This document shows positions 6,760 to 10,054 of a DNA stretch of 10,054 nucleotides, in pieces (position 1 is the first letter of the stretch; each line of letters starts with the position of its first letter). Below the pieces are notes generated by a model. It saw only the letters and a program-made list of their open reading frames with translations, did not search any database and was not told the origin of the DNA. This DNA is from Lachnospiraceae bacterium UBA4316. Lineage in GTDB: Bacteria > Bacillota > Clostridia > Lachnospirales > Lachnospiraceae. The DNA lies in contig DGUG01000009.1 in the NCBI GenBank assembly GCA_002394535.1, positions 276 to 10,329 of the forward strand, written 5' to 3'. A program made the translations under genes and the position numbers.

Positions 6760-8363
6760 TTGTCAGCACCGTTTTCTTTTTTTCTGCGAATCCTCCCGAA
6801 TAAACCTCCGCCCCTTTGTTTTGATTCACGAAGGACATCCTTCAGATCGTACCTTGAATCATCAACGCAATCCTTTTCGTATGTTTTAAATGCTCTCATT
6901 AGTTTTCTGTCTTTAAGCAGAAGATTATACTGTCTGTCATACTGCGCATAATAGGGATCCATCCTGCCCCTGACAAGTTTCCTGAATCTGTCATCACTCT
7001 CAAAATCCTCGGCAACGATATGCGCATGCTGATACAGGAGCAGATAATCCTCCAGTCTGTATACAACCCCGAACCTTGTGGGATCACACTTTTTCAGCGC
7101 GCTCCACGCTTTATGCGGCTCCTCAAAAAAACAGTACAGTTTTCCAAGCTGCAGGTGTATCCATGTGTAAAAATCCGAATCCTCCTCAGCCTGTGCCGCA
7201 AGTCTGAAGTACATATCAAATGCCTTCTGATACTCGCCCGTAAGGAAATGGTCAAGAGCGACCGACAGCCTTTCATTCACTGACAACGTGCTCTGCTCGG
7301 CTCCGGACTTGGGCTCCGACAGTCTGAATCCCTCATACTGCTTGTGTATTTCCCTTACCCGCTCTTCTGGCTTCTCGTACTCTTCAAGCAGTTCGTCGAT
7401 CTCATCGGCTCCGTCGGGAAGGCTGTTTCGAAACTCCGCATATTTTTTTCGTCCCATATCAGCACATGTCGCCTCATATTCGGAGAACACATCGGCAACG
7501 CTTGCCCGTGCTGCCGCAACAGCCTGCCTGTGCGTATCCGCAAACTCGCTGTCTATCATGCTGTGATAATATATGCGCAAATGTCTGTCATATTTCTTCA
7601 TTTTGGCATCTACGAGCGCATGCCCGAGATGCAGGTAAAAATCATCCTCATCTTCAACAAACTGAAGATTCACTCTGTAATACAGCATTACAGCACGCTC
7701 GTAATTCCCGAGGAAATAATATGTCTCGGCAAGAGTAAATACCGTTTGGGAGTATACCGGAAGAGTATGGTCAACGTACCTTACCACGTTTTCAAGCCGT
7801 AGTGCGGCATCCTCATAGCGGTCAAGTTTTCTGTAATAGAGTGCCTCATTAATAAGTTGTCCGATTCCCGCATCGTCCATGCGATTCTCGTCAACATCCA
7901 TGATAAGTTCCACTGCCTGCTCAAATGTAAATTCATCGCCGTTTTGGGCATCGTCCTTGAAAATTGACATGCCGGTATCGTCGGCAAATATACGAAGCGA
8001 ATATCCCGCAAGGACCTGATTAACCTGCTCAAGCTCCATTGCAAAATATTCATCCGATATATTGACGTCAAGCTGCATCCATTTTCTGTATGCATCATTG
8101 ATAAGCCTGATCAGCAGCGCTTCTGCCGAATCTTCGGCAAACCACATCACAGTCTCGCTCTCCACATCCCAGTTTCTGATGGGATTATCCTTCTTGACTT
8201 CCTTGGTCAATATGTCCAATCTGACTGAATGATCCATGCCGAGCAGAACAAGTGCGTCCCTGTCAAATACGTACTTTGCACAGGATCCATATGTCTGGTC
8301 AATGGCGGAAATGGTCTGAAATATGCGTATGTCGAGTTGTCTGTATAATTCAAAGAAAATCAT
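6756..8363 (-). CDS. TPR-like repeat protein of unknown function
   Basis: A 535-residue, strongly acidic, helix-rich soluble protein with no signal peptide or membrane helix; I do not recognise the family. TPR-like helix pairs can be seen near 168-199 (NEALYYRKLDRYEDAALRLENVV), 203-236 (FTLAETYYFLGNYERAVMLYYR), 241-270, 365-395 (ALDHFLTGEYQKAFDMYFRLA) and 398-430 (LQLGKLYCFFEEPHKAWSALKK). Residues 1-165 look like a separate N-terminal domain without clear repeats. The tail is basic with a glycine patch (RGGGLFGRIRRKK, 517-529). An in-frame TAG lies three codons before the start, so the ATG at 8363 is the only reasonable start; its ribosome binding site (AGGG about 12 bases upstream) is weak. 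It lies upstream of the SPFH gene on the same strand with no terminator between, suggesting a possible functional pair. A protein-protein scaffold role is only an inference from the TPRs. Confidence 0.85.
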   Translation of the reverse strand: MIFFELYRQLDIRIFQTISAIDQTYGSCAKYVFDRDALVLLGMDHSVRLDILTKEVKKDNPIRNWDVESETVMWFAEDSAEALLIRLINDAYRKWMQLDVNISDEYFAMELEQVNQVLAGYSLRIFADDTGMSIFKDDAQNGDEFTFEQAVELIMDVDENRMDDAGIGQLINEALYYRKLDRYEDAALRLENVVRYVDHTLPVYSQTVFTLAETYYFLGNYERAVMLYYRVNLQFVEDEDDFYLHLGHALVDAKMKKYDRHLRIYYHSMIDSEFADTHRQAVAAARASVADVFSEYEATCADMGRKKYAEFRNSLPDGADEIDELLEEYEKPEERVREIHKQYEGFRLSEPKSGAEQSTLSVNERLSVALDHFLTGEYQKAFDMYFRLAAQAEEDSDFYTWIHLQLGKLYCFFEEPHKAWSALKKCDPTRFGVVYRLEDYLLLYQHAHIVAEDFESDDRFRKLVRGRMDPYYAQYDRQYNLLLKDRKLMRAFKTYEKDCVDDSRYDLKDVLRESKQRGGGLFGRIRRKKENGADN

Positions 8364-8393
8364 TTGATAAATCTACCCTGATCTGCTTATAAA
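8364..8393 (+). promoter_or_regulatory. Candidate promoter of the small membrane protein
   Basis: TTGATA (8364-8369) and TATAAA (8388-8393) are 18 bases apart on the plus strand, directly next to the TPR start codon. A competing candidate is an extended -10, TGTTATAAT (8414-8422), without a good -35 box. Which one is used cannot be decided from sequence. Confidence 0.45.
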
Positions 8394-8417
8394 AAACTAT
8401 TTTTCCTATAATATGTT

Positions 8418-8446
8418 ATAATAATTCCAAACCGGACATAAATCAA
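8418..8446 (-). promoter_or_regulatory. Candidate promoter of the TPR gene
   Basis: On the minus strand TTGATT (8441-8446) and TATTAT (8418-8423) are separated by 17 bases, with the predicted start near 8411 and a leader of about 48 bases. The -10 box overlaps the plus-strand extended -10 at 8414-8422, so transcription in the two directions may interfere. Confidence 0.5.
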
Positions 8447-8447
8447 T

Positions 8448-8486
8448 ATGAAGATGATAGGGGCAAAGGGTCTTTCCGTTAGATGA
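8448..8486 (+). other. Possible 12-codon leader ORF before the small membrane protein
   Basis: ATG at 8448 opens 12 codons (MKMIGAKGLSVR) ending in TGA at 8484-8486, one base before the ATG of the next gene. That gene has no well-placed ribosome binding site of its own (AAAGGG is 17 bases away), so restart after this short ORF is conceivable. The short ORF has only a weak GGA upstream. It may be chance. Confidence 0.25.
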
Positions 8487-8487
8487 T

Positions 8488-8766
8488 ATGAAAAAGATAA
8501 AACAGATTCTTGCAATAATATGTGCCGTAATTCTTGTCGGCATGTATATCACAACATTTATAATGGCGATTTTCGACAGTTCACAAACAATGGTCATGTT
8601 CAAGGGATGCATCGCCTGTACGATTTTTGTTCCTGTGGTTGCATATATCTATATATGCCTCCATAAATATGCCATGAGCCGTTCTAAGAGGAAGGATTAT
8701 TATTCTTCCGGATCATCTTTTGACGGCGGTAACGATCTGTCAGATAACGGGCAAGGCAGACAATAA
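8488..8766 (+). CDS. Small two-helix membrane protein
   Basis: A 92-residue protein with two hydrophobic helices, about 5-29 (KQILAIICAVILVGMYITTF) and 38-60 (FKGCIACTIFVPVVAYIYICL). A basic patch (MSRSKRKD) and a polar Ser/Gly/Asp tail follow. The pattern suggests an inner-membrane protein with the basic segment in the cytoplasm. It resembles conserved small membrane proteins of unknown function in Lachnospiraceae (from memory, not a search). A stop lies upstream in frame (8458) with no other usual start between, so the ATG at 8488 is retained despite a poor ribosome binding site. It is the only plus-strand gene. Its last 83 bases overlap the 3' end of vanZ on the other strand, and a terminator for it follows inside vanZ. 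Confidence 0.75.
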   Translation: MKKIKQILAIICAVILVGMYITTFIMAIFDSSQTMVMFKGCIACTIFVPVVAYIYICLHKYAMSRSKRKDYYSSGSSFDGGNDLSDNGQGRQ

Positions 8767-9241
8767 TTATGGCGGAAACCGTATCAACGCACACATCAAA
8801 CCACGAACCATACCGTCCTTCTATAGTGGTTTGATTTTTTTCATCTATTATTCCGAGGCAGAATACGATTATAACCGGAAGTATATATGAATACTTTCTC
8901 GGAAGATCTCTGAAACCAAATAAAAGCGACCATATGAGTGCGGTAAGTATCCCGTATTCGATCATATGTGCAATCTTGCGGACTACTCTCTCGCTGTTGT
9001 GAAGAGCCGGGATCTGCTCGTAGTTATCCAGCGTAATATCTGCCGAGGGCACAACGGTATTAACGATTCCCACAAGCATACGTGCCGACCGGTTCCCCGA
9101 TATATCGGCGTTTTCTCCCGAAAACCTCATTATGACCGCCATCCACACAATAATCAGTATACTGCATATTCCTATGAATCTGAGAGGATGCCTTCTGGCA
9201 AATCGTCTGTAGACATCCATGATCTTCATGACAGCATTCAT
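8684..9241 (-). CDS. VanZ-like membrane protein
   Basis: A 185-residue integral membrane protein of the VanZ-like family. Hydrophobic helices lie at about 20-38, 88-109, 116-133 and 149-165. Family hallmarks are RKIAHMIEYGILTALIW (88-104, with His92 and Tyr96) and IIDEKNQ (131-137), followed by GRYGSWFDVCVDT (142-154), corresponding to the common DE-x-x-Q ... R-x-G-s-x-x-D pattern. VanZ itself gives low-level teicoplanin resistance, but most family members have unknown roles, so no resistance is inferred. The start overlaps the HAD gene's stop as ATGA, and GGGAG lies about 4 bases upstream, indicating translational coupling. ATGs at residues 5 and 8 are alternatives. The C-terminal basic tail (RYRRQKMIRKNNNPSS) is encoded opposite the end of the small membrane protein gene. 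Confidence 0.88.
   Translation of the reverse strand: MNAVMKIMDVYRRFARRHPLRFIGICSILIIVWMAVIMRFSGENADISGNRSARMLVGIVNTVVPSADITLDNYEQIPALHNSERVVRKIAHMIEYGILTALIWSLLFGFRDLPRKYSYILPVIIVFCLGIIDEKNQTTIEGRYGSWFDVCVDTVSAIIIVCLARYLTDRYRRQKMIRKNNNPSS
8795..8841 (+). terminator. Intrinsic terminator of the small gene, inside the vanZ coding region
   Basis: ATCAAACCAC (8795-8804) pairs perfectly with GTGGTTTGAT (8826-8835), a 10-bp stem with a 21-base loop. The T run 8835-8841 follows immediately on the plus strand. It starts 29 bases after the small gene's stop. The same bases encode residues around 136-150 of VanZ on the other strand. The loop is longer than usual, which lowers certainty. Confidence 0.65.
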
Positions 9242-9843
9242 TTTACTCCCAATCTGATAAGCTCTCTGTCGGCAGATTCCTTGTCCGTAAACAGTATGGT
9301 GTTAATTCCGAATTTACCGGCAGCCGCAATATTATCGGCATTATCATCAATAAAAACCGCCTCAGCCGGGTTGATATTATATGTATCAAGCAGATACCTG
9401 TATATTCCCGGATCAGGTTTAATCATATTTACCCTGTAGGATATCACAGCACCATCCGCCTTTGAAACATAGTCAAGTTCTCCGGCACAATCCCGGAATG
9501 CCTTCCCCGAGAAGTTCGAAAGAATGTACAATTTATAACCTTTTGCTTTGAGTGAATCCATCCATTCATCGGTATAATCGAATTTCCTGAGCAGTCCGGG
9601 AAAATAGTCGGTCATCATCTGACGGATCTCCTTTTCGAGTTCCGGCGCATTTTTTATAAAAGCATCCTGCATCATCTCATCGGTCCATATACCACGATCA
9701 AACTCATTCCATACAGGGTCCAGAACCGTCGCCTCAGCCATACGGCGAAAACGCTCACCTTCGAGACCCATTTCATGAAAAAGAGCTTCCCACCTGAAAT
9801 CTATCAGAACATTTCCCATATCAAATATTACAGTCGTGATCAT
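9238..9843 (-). CDS. HAD-superfamily hydrolase, YihX-like phosphatase
   Basis: A 201-residue cytoplasmic HAD hydrolase, probably a small-molecule phosphatase. Motif I is FDMGNV (7-12) with Asp8 as nucleophile. The usual second Asp is Gly, as in the YihX branch, whose E. coli member acts on glucose-1-phosphate. Motif II is LSN (Ser109), motif III Lys142 in IKPDPGIY, and motif IV IDDNADN (165-171). The cap is small and helical (about 15-85). The start at 9843 is chosen because AAGGAGG ends 7 bases upstream. The frame stays open to a GTG at 9888, but that would translate the intergenic repeat and ignore the ribosome binding site. The stop overlaps the vanZ start, so the two genes form an operon. 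The substrate cannot be told from sequence. Confidence 0.9.
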   Translation of the reverse strand: MITTVIFDMGNVLIDFRWEALFHEMGLEGERFRRMAEATVLDPVWNEFDRGIWTDEMMQDAFIKNAPELEKEIRQMMTDYFPGLLRKFDYTDEWMDSLKAKGYKLYILSNFSGKAFRDCAGELDYVSKADGAVISYRVNMIKPDPGIYRYLLDTYNINPAEAVFIDDNADNIAAAGKFGINTILFTDKESADRELIRLGVK

Positions 9844-9850
9844 ATAATAT

Positions 9851-9857
9851 CCTCCTT
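9851..9857 (-). promoter_or_regulatory. Strong ribosome binding site deciding the HAD start
   Basis: The minus strand reads AAGGAGG, 7 bases before the ATG at 9843. It fixes the start of the HAD gene and rules against the upstream in-frame GTG at 9888. Confidence 0.85.
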
Positions 9858-9860
9858 GAA

Positions 9861-9930
9861 CCACCTTACGGGAACATTTGAGAGCCACGCCATTAAAAGC
9901 TCACTTCGCTCCACCCCACCTTACGGGAAC
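9861..9930. repeat. Direct repeat CCACCTTACGGGAAC, two copies
   Basis: Identical 15-base copies lie at 9861-9875 and 9916-9930, flanking the shared leader repeat at 9878-9908. I see no other copy in the window. The arrangement looks like a modular intergenic element or the result of a small duplication. Confidence 0.8.
9878..9908 (-). repeat. HAD-leader copy of the shared intergenic repeat
   Basis: This single copy matches both partial copies in the SPFH leader: 16 of 17 positions to 6667-6683 and 25 of 28 to 6687-6714. On the minus strand the shared core reads AATGGCGTGRCTCTCAA. In both genes it lies between the promoter and the ribosome binding site, in the same orientation. Confidence 0.75.
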
Positions 9931-9974
9931 GTCAGCCGATTTGTAGTCGACTTCGTCGAACGGCTGACGCTACA
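9930..9974 (-). ncRNA. Branched hairpin with possible pseudoknot in the HAD leader
   Basis: CGTCAGCCG (9930-9938) pairs perfectly with CGGCTGACG (9961-9969). Inside it TCGAC (9947-9951) pairs with GTCGA (9955-9959) around a 3-base loop. TGTAG (9942-9946) in the internal loop is also complementary to CTACA (9970-9974) just outside the stem, which would give a pseudoknot. No T run follows, so it is not an ordinary terminator. The role is unknown; a cis-acting leader RNA or a repeat element are both possible. Confidence 0.5.
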
Positions 9975-10001
9975 TGTTAAGTTTTCGTGGAAAACTTAAC
10001 A
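9975..10001. repeat. Perfect 12-bp inverted repeat
   Basis: TGTTAAGTTTTC (9975-9986) and GAAAACTTAACA (9990-10001) are perfect inverted copies around a 3-base loop. It would lie at the very 5' end of the predicted HAD transcript, where it could protect the RNA, or it could be a palindromic protein-binding site. No T tract suitable for termination follows on either strand. Confidence 0.7.
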
Positions 10002-10013
10002 CATTTCTTGTCC

Positions 10014-10042
10014 ATATTAAGAAAATATGGTAGATTATTCAA
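10014..10042 (-). promoter_or_regulatory. Candidate promoter of the HAD-vanZ operon
   Basis: TTGAAT (10037-10042) and TAATAT (10014-10019) are 17 bases apart on the minus strand. The predicted start is near 10007, giving a structured leader of about 160 bases. The -10 box sits in a 7-bp inverted repeat (CCATATT 10012-10018 with AATATGG 10024-10030). The upstream gene is beyond the window, so readthrough from it cannot be excluded. Confidence 0.5.
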
Positions 10043-10054
10043 GAGTTGATTTTT

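Noticed and set aside
9844..9888. N-terminal extension of the HAD protein to a GTG at 9888
   Set aside because: It would translate the intergenic repeat and the ribosome binding site itself. AAGGAGG with 7-base spacing points to the ATG at 9843, where the HAD fold normally begins.
9861..9930. Transposon ends or an attachment site from the 15-base direct repeats
   Set aside because: No transposase or integrase is nearby, and the 70-base span is too small for an autonomous element. A non-autonomous repeat remains possible and is listed as a repeat.
9775..9999. 74-codon plus-strand open frame over the HAD leader
   Set aside because: It runs antisense to the start of the HAD gene and through hairpins and repeats. 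It has no convincing ribosome binding site and no recognisable protein features.
10037..10054. Terminator of an upstream gene at the window end
   Set aside because: Only a 4-bp stem (TCAA/TTGA) precedes the T run on the plus strand; this is too weak and is cut by the window edge.

Overview
The window looks like chromosomal DNA of a Clostridia-class Firmicute, most likely a member of the Lachnospiraceae. This rests on moderate GC content, strong AAGGAGG-type ribosome binding sites, and the overall character of CarB, SerRS, the OFA-type transporter and the small membrane protein. It is an inference from sequence character; no search was run. I see no phage, transposase, CRISPR array, tRNA or rRNA. 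All genes but one lie on the minus strand, and no gene-free stretch exceeds 300 bases.

Layout from right to left, following minus-strand transcription. (1) At 9844-10054 there is a 211-base non-coding leader with a promoter-like pair, three hairpins and two kinds of short repeat. It leads into a HAD-family hydrolase (9238-9843) whose stop overlaps the start of a VanZ-like membrane protein (8684-9241). (2) The only plus-strand gene, a small two-helix membrane protein (8488-8766), converges on vanZ. The two coding regions overlap by 83 bases, and the small gene's apparent intrinsic terminator lies inside vanZ. (3) A compact divergent promoter region (8364-8487) serves the small gene and a 535-residue TPR-like protein of unknown function (6756-8363). 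(4) Downstream of the TPR gene, with its own strong promoter, is an SPFH/Band-7 protein with three tandem zinc ribbons (5363-6643). It resembles the YdjI family that recruits PspA-type envelope stress proteins, and it ends at a clear hairpin terminator (5311-5341). (5) A new promoter (5257-5284) starts what looks like a three-gene operon: an OFA-family MFS transporter, then carB (carbamoyl-phosphate synthase large subunit, 4-base overlap), then serS (25-base gap, cut by the window start).

Functionally, the left part is housekeeping metabolism: carbamoyl phosphate for pyrimidines and arginine, and tRNA-Ser charging. It carries an unexpected transporter where carA might be expected. The right part is a group of small envelope or unknown-function genes.

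The most interesting unexplained signal is a short modular intergenic repeat shared by the 5' leaders of the SPFH gene and the HAD gene. In the HAD leader it sits next to long perfect hairpins and a possible pseudoknot. No clear defence or biosynthetic system is present.
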